Shown piece by piece: positions 36,238-46,500 of a stretch of DNA of 64,000 nt; within the stretch, counting starts at the first letter, position 1, and the number at the start of each line of letters is the position of its first letter. The notes beneath the pieces were generated by a model. That model was given only the letters and a program-made list of their open reading frames with translations. It had not been told where the DNA came from and made no database searches. The stretch is from Lachnospiraceae bacterium (GTDB taxonomy: Bacteria; Bacillota; Clostridia; Lachnospirales; Lachnospiraceae). The position numbers and the translations under genes are program-made. The stretch spans positions 38,755-102,754 of the forward strand of contig JAAWOG010000003.1 in NCBI GenBank assembly GCA_022799355.1, in the 5' to 3' direction.

Positions 36238-37903
36238 TGTCAAACCCTCCTTCGTTTTTTTCCCGGTTCAAATTGCCGCACAGAATATCCGTCTCCCATG
36301 CCTGCACCGCGCTGTCTCCTTCCTCTCCCTGAAACAGACTGACCAGCTTTCCTGCCGCCATGCCGCTCCAGAGGTATGTTCCTTTCGGATAGGGCGGCTG
36401 AAAATCTTCCGCCGCCTTCCAGCCCCCTTCTCCGAATAATCCCGCATCCGTCCACAAAAACATCTCACCGCCGCCCTCTGCCCATCTCATCCATTTCGGC
36501 ATCTCTTCCAGCAGGATTGTTCCGGCATCCGAAAAACCCACATCTCCTTTTTTCAGCCGCTTTATCAAAATCCCCTCTTCCACCGCCGCCGCCAGATACA
36601 GCACATTTTTTCTGATGCCTGTTTCCATAGCCTGCATCCCCGGAATGTTCACTCCGTACTTTCCCGCGAAATTGCCGGCTCCCGGATCGTATTCCATAAA
36701 AACCGCAAAGTCTCCTTCCCGTTTTGCATAAACGATCCACTGCCCCAGGGAGGCGGAAGTTTCGCAGGCACTGCTTCCCCCGAAAAGTTTTCCATCCTGC
36801 CACATATCATAATCCTTCCAGCCGTCCTCTTTTCCCTTCAGGTCATATACCGCATAATACAGCCCGGTGCTGCCGCTCTTTACTCCGCCGATCAGATACA
36901 GTCTGTCTTCTCCCGCCGCCAGCATGGTATCACCGGCAAATGTGACACTCCCGTCATATTCACACAGTTCCTGAAACTGCTGCCAGTCATCCCCTCTCCC
37001 GGCATCCGACCGGTATACCTTATTGTCATAAAATACATAAATCCTGTTCCGCCACGTCAGAAAACGTCCCTGCAGCGAAAAGTCGGGAATAAGTCCGGTG
37101 GAAGGCTCCCGTTTTTTCCACAGGGTATCCCTTATCATAATGCTGTCCGTCTTTTCCCCTGCCGGCAGTATCATTTTCAGCGTATATGTATGATCGCCTT
37201 TTTCCCGCCCATCCAGCAGCTTTTCCCCGGTAAATTCCTGTAGCGGACCGATGGTGATGCCATCCTCCAGCAGAGAGAGGGGCGTATCGGTATCACACAC
37301 CACATCCCAGTGAAACAATACCGGCAGAGAATGGTTCAAAAAGAACTTTCCCACTCTCTCATTTGCGGTAAAGCGACAGATCTCAAGACAATACTTCTTT
37401 GACAGCGTAACCGTAAATTCCGAATCTTCGGCATCCGGCACAAAGCTCTGAAAATTTCTGACCTTCACATGCAAACCGCAGGCTCCTTCCCTGGCCGTAG
37501 TAAAAAAGCCCCGCACCCTGACCACCGCCGTCTCAAAACTCTCTCCGCCCTCTGACGGCGCGCTCACCACAAAAGAGAGCCTCCCTCCGTCCCCCTCACA
37601 GTTATGGGAACATCCCCAGCCCTCGGGATATTGGTAAGCATACCCGGCGGAAGGAACATCGCTTGTCACACAGAAGGCATCTTCGGAATCCGGAGCGCCC
37701 GGTTCCGCCATCTTACCGGATATTATAATTTCCGCCCCTTTTTTAATATCCTGATCCGGGCTCCGGCAGCAGCCGCTCCATGCGGTCCGTATGGGCACCC
37801 GCTCTGATTTATAGATGATAAATTCCAGGCCACAGTAATGAATATCCCCGTTCGTCGTAATCGGAATATAATTCGGCATGACCTTGACACAAATATATGA
37901 CAT
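36230..37903 (-). CDS. Uncharacterised protein with propeller-like repeats
   Basis: Sixth gene of the operon, about 557 aa, starting at the ATG of MSYICVKVMPNYI; the upstream gene ends in AGGAGGGAGTGA, which supplies the ribosome binding site. The N-terminal half is beta-rich and has Cys pairs (GCCRSPD, GCSHNCEG). The C-terminal half, from about residue 290, contains repeated Kelch-like blades such as GRFLTWRNRIYVFYDNKVYRSD and EDRLYLIGGV. No signal peptide or catalytic motif is evident. It could be a scaffold or binding module for its partners; that is inference. Confidence 0.65.
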   Translation of the reverse strand: MSYICVKVMPNYIPITTNGDIHYCGLEFIIYKSERVPIRTAWSGCCRSPDQDIKKGAEIIISGKMAEPGAPDSEDAFCVTSDVPSAGYAYQYPEGWGCSHNCEGDGGRLSFVVSAPSEGGESFETAVVRVRGFFTTAREGACGLHVKVRNFQSFVPDAEDSEFTVTLSKKYCLEICRFTANERVGKFFLNHSLPVLFHWDVVCDTDTPLSLLEDGITIGPLQEFTGEKLLDGREKGDHTYTLKMILPAGEKTDSIMIRDTLWKKREPSTGLIPDFSLQGRFLTWRNRIYVFYDNKVYRSDAGRGDDWQQFQELCEYDGSVTFAGDTMLAAGEDRLYLIGGVKSGSTGLYYAVYDLKGKEDGWKDYDMWQDGKLFGGSSACETSASLGQWIVYAKREGDFAVFMEYDPGAGNFAGKYGVNIPGMQAMETGIRKNVLYLAAAVEEGILIKRLKKGDVGFSDAGTILLEEMPKWMRWAEGGGEMFLWTDAGLFGEGGWKAAEDFQPPYPKGTYLWSGMAAGKLVSLFQGEEGDSAVQAWETDILCGNLNREKNEGGFDNV

Positions 37904-37908
37904 CCCTG

Positions 37909-40900
37909 TCACTCCCTCCTTTCCTCTTTCCTCCGCGCCTTCTCCTCCTGCTCCAACACAAGATAGCCGTCACAGACAATCGGCCTTTTCTCATGAAACA
38001 CAGAAGTCCCGCTGCGGACCTTGGCCTTTTTCTCTCCGCCCCCTTCCTGCCTGTCCGTATATTCAAAATACCATCTCTCCCCGGAAGCTGCTGCCGGCAG
38101 CGGAATTTCCGGCATCTCAGGAATACAGACCACACTGTCCGCCTCAAAACAAAGCTTTATTTTCCCGATACCCTCCAGATGCACTCCATCCAGCTTATAA
38201 CCCGAAACCGGCAGTATACCGGTCTGAAACCAGAGCGTGCCTCCCGCCTCTGCGATCATCGTCAGCACCTTCTCCCCGCCGTTTATGCACAGTGCGGCGC
38301 CCTCTCCAAACCTGATATAATCCGATACAAACCCGTTGGCATTCCAGGCGGGATACAGTTTTTCGTAATCATATCCCTCAAAATATCCCACGATGCCGGA
38401 CGAAGAACGGTCCATATCTCCCGCCATCAGTAAAAACTCCGTCTTTCCCACCGACAGATCCCTGTATTTTCCATAATCCTCCCGAAGCTGCGAATACGCG
38501 CAGCCCCCTTTTCGCTCCAGTGACACCCGGCACTGAAAAACCGCCAGGGGCCTTCCCCAGATACAGGAAAGCTCCTCTCCCAGTTCCATTCCGGCGGGAA
38601 GCGTTCTCTCAAACTGCTGTCCGATCAGCGCAAACAGATCCGTAAATGCACTGCCGCCCCTCTCCCCATCCTGCAGCAGGCAGCGCACCATCTCTTTAAA
38701 ATGTTTATCCTCAAATACGATGTCCTCAAATCCCTTTTCCGCCTGCCCCGGCGGGGAAACCCATGCCGCCTGCCGTTTTCCCCGCCGGTACACCGTCTTG
38801 ATGCTGCCATAACAGCTTCCCTCCGGAGAGTACAGCACCAGCCTTCCGTTTAACAGCTCCGGCAGGATCATCCCGCACAGCGGCGTCATTTCGGGAACAG
38901 GCTCGGCTCTCAGGCTGTCATCCTTTGCCGACACAGCCTCAAAACAAAACCGGGCGCTCCCGGAAATTCTCGGGCGAAGCCTGCCGAATTTCCGGTGACT
39001 GAGCTGATCCGTATATTCCCCCATAACTTCGGAACAGACAGGCTCCATCTCCTTGACGAGCACATTCTGTATCCTGCCGAAGGTACTTACCACATTGATC
39101 TTCTCCAGCCGGATATGCCCTGCCCGGAGCGGAAAAAAGGGCTGGATATCGTTGACCGCGGTCTTTTCAAAAAAGGGCGGCAAAACCGCCGAAAGGGCTT
39201 TTGTCAGTTCCCTGTCGCTCTCGTTCCCGATAACCGGTGCCTGCAGCGCCTGTCTGCGGGATAGAAACTGCCGGTTAAGCCCCTCCAGAGTCTGGGACAG
39301 AACCGGAAGCTTTCCCACCTTCTCCAGCACCTTTATGATCTCCTCCTCGGGTTCTCCCTTTTGGGAGAGATATTTTTTTGCCACATACTGAAACTGATAA
39401 AGGGAATGGGGGGTGATCATATTCCGTCCGGTATAAATAAGTACATTCTCCAAAGGCGCCTCCTCATTGTCATAATCCAGGCCGCCAAATTTCCAGAACC
39501 GCATGGAATCATCCTCTTCTTCCGTAAGTGTGCGGGAGGGATAAAAACTGACCTTCCACTCCATCAGAAAAGTCAGGAAGGACTGTGCAAATTCTCTGCC
39601 CACAAGTTCGGATACGCTGCTTTTGTCACAGGAAAGAGACAATATCCCCTCTTTTCTTCCTATCATTTCCACCATATGGATATCCAGACATACCGCCTGC
39701 ACAAGCAAATCCGAAAAGCCGGGAATGATCTCTGCCGCGCTCCCCGTATATCGCAGAATATCGGCTTTCTGCAAAGTCCCTGTCTCCCCGGACAACTCCG
39801 TCACCGGCGCCGTCTGACATAAAATATTGCCTTCATCGACAAAGGCATAATTTCGTTTTACCCCTTCCCCATACAGCAAAACCACCGGATCGACGGGCGC
39901 CAGAAAATCTTCCTCCGGCGTTTTTTCCGCGGTAATGCCGCTCTCTGACAATAATCCGCACAGTGCCTGATAACAGGCCTCCGCTTCCTTCTTTAACTGC
40001 TCTGCCTCCTTCCGTATTTCAGGAATTACTTCCCTTAAGAGCCTGAAAATTTCTTTCCGCATGGTTTCCTTTTCCGAAGACGGGGCATCGTCTCCTTCAT
40101 AGCGAAGCATATAGGAATACCATGCCGCATACGCCGCATCCTGCCAGTGGGCAAGTTCATCCAGCTTTCTGTTATACTGCCGGATGGTTCGGTTGCACAC
40201 GGCCAGCGACTTCCCGGCTCCCTTCGGCAACTCTTCCGGCTTTTTGTCATGAAATTCCAGCCGCAGTATCTCTCCCCCTTCCCTGCGGGCAAAAGTCCTT
40301 GCATGAATGGCATCCTCCACCCGGGCAATACCGTCTATCTCTTCAAATTCCTCCGCCACCTCATACTGCAGGGCATTGAACAGGCGCTCAAGATCCGCTC
40401 CCTTCTCCTCCTTTGCCGCCTGACTGATAACAGCCGAAATCACTTCCGCAGAAGTGTTGCCGATGCCGCATTTGATCTCTCCCCCCGGTATGCCGTCCGG
40501 ATACTCCGCAGAAACGCCCTGCCATTCAAGAGCGCACACTTCCCCGAACAATACACAGTGATCCGTATAAAACTGTTTATCTTCCACCGTAAACCCAAGT
40601 TCCCGCGCAAGATCCGCAAATGTTTCCGGATCTGCTTTATAAAAAGGATCATCCTGAGGATCTGAGAAAAAACCGCACACAAAATAAGTCGTCTTACTCT
40701 TTCTCTCCACCCCCGCCATATCGTCATAAAACCCGAATACACTGCGGCAGTTTGGATAATATGCGGCAAAATAGGGATCTCCCGCCCCCATGGCAGTTAA
40801 AGGCTTCAGATATTCCTCCGCCTTCATCTCTTTGCCGCTGTGATCTTTAGAGGCTCCCTCCCGATATTCGCGGCATCTTCCCAGAAACCTGTGACTGGTT

Positions 40901-41316
40901 TCCTGATCGGAAAGCCAGGGAATCGCCACGCTCTCTTTGTTGTCCAGCCCCAGATAATTGCTTTCCACGATAAAGTTCTTACAGCTCAGTTCCCCGCTGT
41001 CACTTAGGACCATTCGGGTTACAATCCATCTGTCGGGGGCCTTCGCGTAATCCCAGACATAACCCGCCCCGTTTTCCTTTTCTTTTTGCTGCGCCCTTCT
41101 GAAGCATCCCGGCAGGATAAAATGCAGATGAACGCCGGCGCGCAGGGGCGGATGAGTCGTAAACGGCGGCGGCTCCATCTTTCCGCCCAGATATGAAGTA
41201 TACTCCACCTTTGCGTAATCCGGAGAAATCCGCACGCAGCTTTTATCCGGCGTATTTTGATTGTTTGTCATATAAGCTTCTATCTGAAAAGGTATGATAA
41301 GCGGTCCCTCACCCAT
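37909..41316 (-). CDS. Uncharacterised 1135-aa protein of the 14-kb operon
   Basis: Large soluble-looking protein with no signal peptide. Near the N-terminus it reads PPLRAGVHLHFILPGCF and then APDRWIVTRMVL, followed by VESNYLGL and IPWLSD. I recall the pattern GVHLHWxLP...PxRWxVxR from large unassigned proteins in other phyla. A helical, Lys/Glu-rich stretch at about residues 420-470 (IRKEAEQLKKEAEACY) may be a coiled coil. The C-terminal half is beta-rich. It overlaps the preceding gene by 8 nt and has a good AGGGAGGAACGG site. I cannot propose an activity. Confidence 0.7.
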   Translation of the reverse strand: MGEGPLIIPFQIEAYMTNNQNTPDKSCVRISPDYAKVEYTSYLGGKMEPPPFTTHPPLRAGVHLHFILPGCFRRAQQKEKENGAGYVWDYAKAPDRWIVTRMVLSDSGELSCKNFIVESNYLGLDNKESVAIPWLSDQETSHRFLGRCREYREGASKDHSGKEMKAEEYLKPLTAMGAGDPYFAAYYPNCRSVFGFYDDMAGVERKSKTTYFVCGFFSDPQDDPFYKADPETFADLARELGFTVEDKQFYTDHCVLFGEVCALEWQGVSAEYPDGIPGGEIKCGIGNTSAEVISAVISQAAKEEKGADLERLFNALQYEVAEEFEEIDGIARVEDAIHARTFARREGGEILRLEFHDKKPEELPKGAGKSLAVCNRTIRQYNRKLDELAHWQDAAYAAWYSYMLRYEGDDAPSSEKETMRKEIFRLLREVIPEIRKEAEQLKKEAEACYQALCGLLSESGITAEKTPEEDFLAPVDPVVLLYGEGVKRNYAFVDEGNILCQTAPVTELSGETGTLQKADILRYTGSAAEIIPGFSDLLVQAVCLDIHMVEMIGRKEGILSLSCDKSSVSELVGREFAQSFLTFLMEWKVSFYPSRTLTEEEDDSMRFWKFGGLDYDNEEAPLENVLIYTGRNMITPHSLYQFQYVAKKYLSQKGEPEEEIIKVLEKVGKLPVLSQTLEGLNRQFLSRRQALQAPVIGNESDRELTKALSAVLPPFFEKTAVNDIQPFFPLRAGHIRLEKINVVSTFGRIQNVLVKEMEPVCSEVMGEYTDQLSHRKFGRLRPRISGSARFCFEAVSAKDDSLRAEPVPEMTPLCGMILPELLNGRLVLYSPEGSCYGSIKTVYRRGKRQAAWVSPPGQAEKGFEDIVFEDKHFKEMVRCLLQDGERGGSAFTDLFALIGQQFERTLPAGMELGEELSCIWGRPLAVFQCRVSLERKGGCAYSQLREDYGKYRDLSVGKTEFLLMAGDMDRSSSGIVGYFEGYDYEKLYPAWNANGFVSDYIRFGEGAALCINGGEKVLTMIAEAGGTLWFQTGILPVSGYKLDGVHLEGIGKIKLCFEADSVVCIPEMPEIPLPAAASGERWYFEYTDRQEGGGEKKAKVRSGTSVFHEKRPIVCDGYLVLEQEEKARRKEERRE

Positions 41317-42190
41317 TCTTCCGTTCCTCCCTCTGAAACTCCGCTAGTCCCGGCGCAATCATCAGTTCCATTGCCAGTTCCGACGAAGTCATCTTCTCTG
41401 CCTGCAATGTTTCTTTCAGTTTCCCGGCAAGGGAGAGAATATCTGCCCTTCCGTAATCATTCGCGGTAATCTGCAGCGTTTTTCCGGGAATCACCTGCCC
41501 CTCACACCCCGCTCTCACCTCCCGCACCCGGATCTTTCTGTCATTCTCATGGCTGCCAAACCGAAGTCCCTCCTTCGGTTCCTTCACCCGCAGCTTTTCC
41601 ACCTCGCCCTCATAAATACAGAGCATTATTTCCCCCGAAAGCTGCTCCATGCGCAGAATGGCAAGTTCCGATCCGTTTCGGTCCACCGCGCTGCTCTCCA
41701 GCCCCTTCCAGAGCCCCACCAGCCGGGACCGCAGAAGAAATCCCGTCAATACGCCGCTCTCCCTGTTTTTTTCACCCTCTCCGTAAAACTGCATCTGATT
41801 CTCATGAATACAATTTTTCCGGGGCTGTCGGATGTTTCTTTTTCCAAGCCCCTGAAACGGCTCCGAAAACAGGCGGTTTATCTCTCTTGCCCCGGCGCTG
41901 TGGGCACCGATGCTGAGAGCGCCGTTTATCATCTGTGCCGTCCAGTTCTCATCCACATAAAAGAACCGGATGCTCTCCGGCGGCAGCTGCATCTCATCTC
42001 CTGCCAGATAAGAAAGAGGCACACCCTTTAACAGCTTCAGTTCGGCGATCCACGCCGCTATCTCCTCCGGATACAAAAGAGCGTATTCCCTGCTTCCGTT
42101 TTCTTTTAACCGGCTCTCACTCAACTGTCCTTTTTCTGCGGCATCCAAAAGTGCCTCGACAACAGGTACCTTATTTTTCCACCTTTTCAT
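41309..42190 (-). CDS. Uncharacterised 293-aa protein of the 14-kb operon
   Basis: Begins with a helical segment and carries two motif blocks: LLKGVPLSYLAGDEMQLPPESIRFFYVDENW ... INGALSIG at about residues 53-93, and GVLTGFLLRSRLVGLWKGLE ... LAILRMEQLSGEIMLCIYEGEVEKL at about 145-200. I recall close analogues of both blocks (for example VPDERMLPPESIRFFYxDxNW and LLRSxVVxGWPGLE) from unassigned proteins in other bacterial phyla. This suggests a widespread family without a function. It starts inside the end of the upstream gene (GGATGA), so translation is coupled. Confidence 0.7.
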   Translation of the reverse strand: MKRWKNKVPVVEALLDAAEKGQLSESRLKENGSREYALLYPEEIAAWIAELKLLKGVPLSYLAGDEMQLPPESIRFFYVDENWTAQMINGALSIGAHSAGAREINRLFSEPFQGLGKRNIRQPRKNCIHENQMQFYGEGEKNRESGVLTGFLLRSRLVGLWKGLESSAVDRNGSELAILRMEQLSGEIMLCIYEGEVEKLRVKEPKEGLRFGSHENDRKIRVREVRAGCEGQVIPGKTLQITANDYGRADILSLAGKLKETLQAEKMTSSELAMELMIAPGLAEFQREERKNG

Positions 42191-43521
42191 CCCAAGTCCT
42201 CTCCTGCCCCTGCATTGTGGTCCTCTTTATCTTCCGTCAGGGACTTATCCCGGCATCCGGCATTTTCCCCCACCTCACATAAAAGACGCTCCGCCGCCAG
42301 CCGGGCGACCATCTCCGGCGAGTAATCCCGGTTTATTTTCCGATACAGAAAAGCCGAAGCGGAACGTCTCAGCAGTACCCGCTCCACCTGCCTTCTCCAC
42401 TTCACCACTGCCGCCGCCAGCCCCTTATTTTCCAGCGTAAGCAGTCTGCCAAGCTGCCATGCGGCACCGTAGGATGTATCAAAAAGCGCCGTATCCCGAT
42501 CAAAGATAAGGGCTCCGTCCGCCGTGGCAGGCATTTTTTCCGCTGAGGCTTCCGTCTTCTTTTTCTCATATTCAAAGGGCAGCAGCGGTCCTCTGTATAA
42601 CGAAACGGTGCTTTCTCCGCTTCTGAACAGATGCCGCTTTGGCACATAGCCATGCTGCAGCAGCGCATTGTCTTTCTCTATCCTGAACACGTCGCAATGT
42701 ATCCCTTCCATCAAAGAGACAAACCCGGGCTCCTCCTGTTTCCCCGAAAAGACGCTCCAGCGGTAAAGGGAAACCAGCCTGATTTTCGGACACTTCCCGG
42801 GAATCTCCCCGGGATCGTCATACCCCAGCATCGAAACAAGATGGATCACACATTTCAGAACATCTTCCCCGGCGGAGGGTACAAACCGTCCCCCCACTAC
42901 CGTTGAAAAATACCCGTCCATCCGAACCGTTTCATCCGTTTTTTCCAGTAAATTCAGAAATTTTCCGTGTGCCAGCAAAGCCCTCTCTCCTCTGCGCGGC
43001 GCAATATGCTCAAACAGCTCCCTGTCCAGATCGATCACATGGCAGATATCGCTGTCCTTCTCCATATAAATCTCAGGCTGGGCAGATACGGGAAAATAAA
43101 CATCTTCTCCCTCTTCCCCCATAAGCTCCCCAACCGTTATCTCCCGCTCTTCATATTCCCCCTCCGTAAGCGGAAGCAGAGCAAGCCACGGCTCTCCGTA
43201 AGCACTCTGATGCTCCCAGGGATACGTCCGCCTGGAAAATGTAATATGGGGAAGTTCATTGGAAAAATTTCCGCAGGCATTCTCCCCGGGCGAAACCGAA
43301 TACACATCGGAAGCATCCAGTGTGAACGCCCGGGAGGCAACAAGAAAGTCCTTCCGCGCCGTCAGTTTATCGGTGATGGTCTCCCCATCCTCCTTTGTAA
43401 TCCGCACCTTCTGTACGGCATGCACCGAAATCTTCCCGTCGCCGAAGGATGGCTCTATCTTTTCCATAAACTTCATTCCATACGCTTCTCCCCCGGCTCT
43501 CACCTCAATATCCCCCATCAT
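42187..43521 (-). CDS. Uncharacterised 444-aa protein of the 14-kb operon
   Basis: Beta-rich protein with blocks AYGEPWLALLPLTEGE, LLAHGKFLNLLEK, YFSTVVGGRFVPS, IHLVSMLGYDD, IRLVSLYRWSVF and a C-terminal FDTSYGAAWQLGRLL. I recall a similar order (PWLALLxFxEGE, LAHxR, NRxP, HLVSLEG, LxSLxxWxF, FDTxYAAAWQLGRLLAL) from unassigned proteins elsewhere, which supports a genuine conserved family. No signal peptide, membrane segment or known catalytic motif. Preceded by GGAGGAGC; a 4-nt overlap with the next gene implies co-expression. Confidence 0.7.
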   Translation of the reverse strand: MMGDIEVRAGGEAYGMKFMEKIEPSFGDGKISVHAVQKVRITKEDGETITDKLTARKDFLVASRAFTLDASDVYSVSPGENACGNFSNELPHITFSRRTYPWEHQSAYGEPWLALLPLTEGEYEEREITVGELMGEEGEDVYFPVSAQPEIYMEKDSDICHVIDLDRELFEHIAPRRGERALLAHGKFLNLLEKTDETVRMDGYFSTVVGGRFVPSAGEDVLKCVIHLVSMLGYDDPGEIPGKCPKIRLVSLYRWSVFSGKQEEPGFVSLMEGIHCDVFRIEKDNALLQHGYVPKRHLFRSGESTVSLYRGPLLPFEYEKKKTEASAEKMPATADGALIFDRDTALFDTSYGAAWQLGRLLTLENKGLAAAVVKWRRQVERVLLRRSASAFLYRKINRDYSPEMVARLAAERLLCEVGENAGCRDKSLTEDKEDHNAGAGEDLG

Positions 43522-43538
43522 GCTCCTCCATTCTCTCC

Positions 43539-46500
43539 CTATCTCAGGCTCTCAAAACCGCCGAGCCAAAACGCCTCATCAAACAAATCCTCCGCATGTT
43601 CCGCCATAATACTCAGATCCGGCGAGATGTCAAAATGGAAGCCGAAGGTTTCCATTTCCTTTGCAAAGGCACCCACTTTATCCGGAATACCGTCGGCTGT
43701 TTTCCGAAATACTTCAAAATCGGTATCCTTGCCGGTAATATCAAAACCCAGCGCGGAAGTATAACCAAACTCCTTTTCTATCTTTTCATATTCCGAAAGC
43801 ATATCCAGCGTCAGAAACTTCTCTGCCGGAAACATCGTCATATCTTTTGGGACGAAGGTGATAGCTGCGCCCACAGGAACGTTTCTTATCATCTCGGACG
43901 CCTCCTCGCCCTCTCCCGCTTTTTTGATCTGTTTTGCCCAGAGTGCTTTGGGCACGCTGCGCCTGACTTCCCGTATCTGGCAGGATATCCTTTCCTTCCC
44001 GCCGGATGTTTCAACGGAGATATCCATCTCGGACGCCAGCGTTACATTCTCTCCCATCGGATATACGCCCAGTTCGCTTTCATCATCTGCCGCAAACTTT
44101 ACACCGTTCACCTTCAAAGCAGCACCGGGAATCAGCGATTCCACATCCAGTACCACCGTATCCGCATGGAGCATCCCGATCTCCCCGTCCCCTTCCGGGA
44201 GGGTTCCGATCACTCCCTTTGCCGCATGGATCGAAAGAATGCCTTCCTCCTCTTTATCCTCCCCCTCGCCGGCGCACTTTGTGCTATCCTGCAAAAAGCT
44301 GTTTTTAAACCCGCTCCAGTCAATTGTCTTTTCTCCTTCCGCTCCCGTCCCGAAAGCGATCGTAAAGGAGATCACCCACCAGGTGATTCTTGCCCTGCCG
44401 TGAAATTCCGGTCCCCACAGATGCAGGTCCACCGCCATCTCAAGGGTAAACGTTTTGGAAAACAGCCACAGGTCCAGTGTGATGGACGCCCCCAGGCTTA
44501 TACCGACATTAATGTCATAATAGAAGGGCTTCCACCCCATCTCAAAATCCGCATAGGCGGTAAACCAGGCTCGCAGTGCCCCCATGGCAAAAACCGCATC
44601 CAGCCTTCCGCCCGCACACAGCATGGAGGGCGTGAGGGCAAAATACATCTCGCCGCTCAGTTTCAGTTCCGGCGTCACATCCCAGTGAAAGCCAACCCGC
44701 GGCACATCCGGATAATGCGCCGGCTTCCCGTACCCTTTCCGATATCCGCCCAGGGTGATCACAAAATCGCCCCCATGCTCCCCCGCATACCAGACGCAGC
44801 ACGCAAAACCGCCGCTCAGCCTACAGCTTTCCGACAGAATGTAGGAATCCGGCATAAGCTGCGCCTCCACCGAAAATACGCCGCTCTCCGGCAGCAAAGC
44901 CGCCCGCAGCGCCAGTCTGGCTTTTGCCAGAGGGCGGATGGGCTCCTTCGTCCCCTCCTGCTCCATCGGCGGAGCCGTCATCTCGCAGATGCCCAGCAGT
45001 GCTATCTCCATATGTTGTCCGAAGGAGACGGTGAGCAGCGCAAAGGAATACGCCATGCCAAAGGAATGAAACCTGACACCCGCCGCAAAAAAGTTCTGCC
45101 CTGCCAAATCCTCCGTATTTGCCCTCAGCCCATCCAGCAGGCTTTTTGCCGACATATCTTCCCTCGCCGCCGCTGCCACCAGCGGAAACTCCTCCACCCC
45201 CTCAATCGGCGGGAGCATCAGGTATTTATGAATGCCGAATCCAACTGCCAGCCCGGTAACCGAAAAAGCAGGAGGACCGCCAAGCTTTGCCCGCAATATC
45301 CCATATGCCAGAAAGGAACCCTCCCCATAGGCGCCTGTCATAAAGACAGATATTCCTTTCATCCCTACAAGGAGCGATCCGTCATAGGAAGAACCCCCTT
45401 CCCTTTCGGTATGCCGGAAACCGCCGCTGATGGAAAGAGCAGGCGCACAAAAACCCACGGACATTCCGGATAAGCAAAAAGATATCTTTGGGACTCTTGC
45501 CAGTCCGGCTAATATGGCAAGCCCCTCCAGCGCCAGCCGGAATGCACCTGCCTCCAGTTCCGCGTCAAAGGCAAACGTAATCTTTTCGCCGTCAAAGCCA
45601 AGCCCCATTCTATGAATGGTAAAAACGGAGCAATGCTTCTCCATACGGAACCAGAATATATTCATGCTGCCGGATGCCCCCGCCGATGCCGGATATGACT
45701 CCTGCCTTCTCCCCATCAGCTCCTTTTCCCTCTTTTCTCCCGCAAGTTCCAGTACCAGCTTCTCACCGGAAAAATCAAGCTCCAGCACCGTGCTCCCCGC
45801 TCCCGCTTCCAGCCCGATATCCTTCACCGTCATACCATCCAGCAGACGCAGATCCTCCCCCACCACCGGAAGCCCGGACAGTTTCAGCTCATACCCCGCT
45901 CTCAGGCGGAGACAATAGGATTTGGAAGGCGCGAAAAAATAACGGAAGTCACCGGTCAGTTTTCCGATCTCCATATGCGCCGAAAATTCCTTTGTCTGCA
46001 GAAAATAGGCTGCCATGGCGCCTGTGATCTCCTGATCCGGCAGCGGGAACGGCACTGTGCCAAATCCCAGAAAATCACAGAGTTTTTCAAACAGGATGCC
46101 CAGGCTGAGCTTTTCTCCCCCTTCCGCCCCGATAAAGCATCTGAACACCCAGCCATCCCTGGTATGGTACGCCGCCGACAAAGTCAGCGCCGTCCCCGCA
46201 ATAACAGACTGCCCGCTGATAAATACCTCTGTTCCCACGCCGTTTTTCGTAAAACCCGCCCACAGATCCGTTATATGTATATCCGGCTCCTGTGAGATCT
46301 GCCAGACATGTTGATTGGAGATAACCACGGTAAAAGAAAGAAGGCTTCTGAAGTCCTCCGAAACAGACAAAGAAATTGTTTCACACCCAAACTGACTCAG
46401 GCTGCTGAAACTTTCCGGCAGATGCAGATCATCCAGCCCGATGATCTTTCCGAGATCATTGACCGCCGGAATTACCAATATACTTTTTTCATCCTTTTCT

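Noticed and set aside
43596-45473. 625-codon + strand frame
   Set aside because: Antisense to the DUF6603-like gene; low-complexity Arg/His/Pro/Gln-rich translation with no family features, typical shadow of a GC-rich coding strand.
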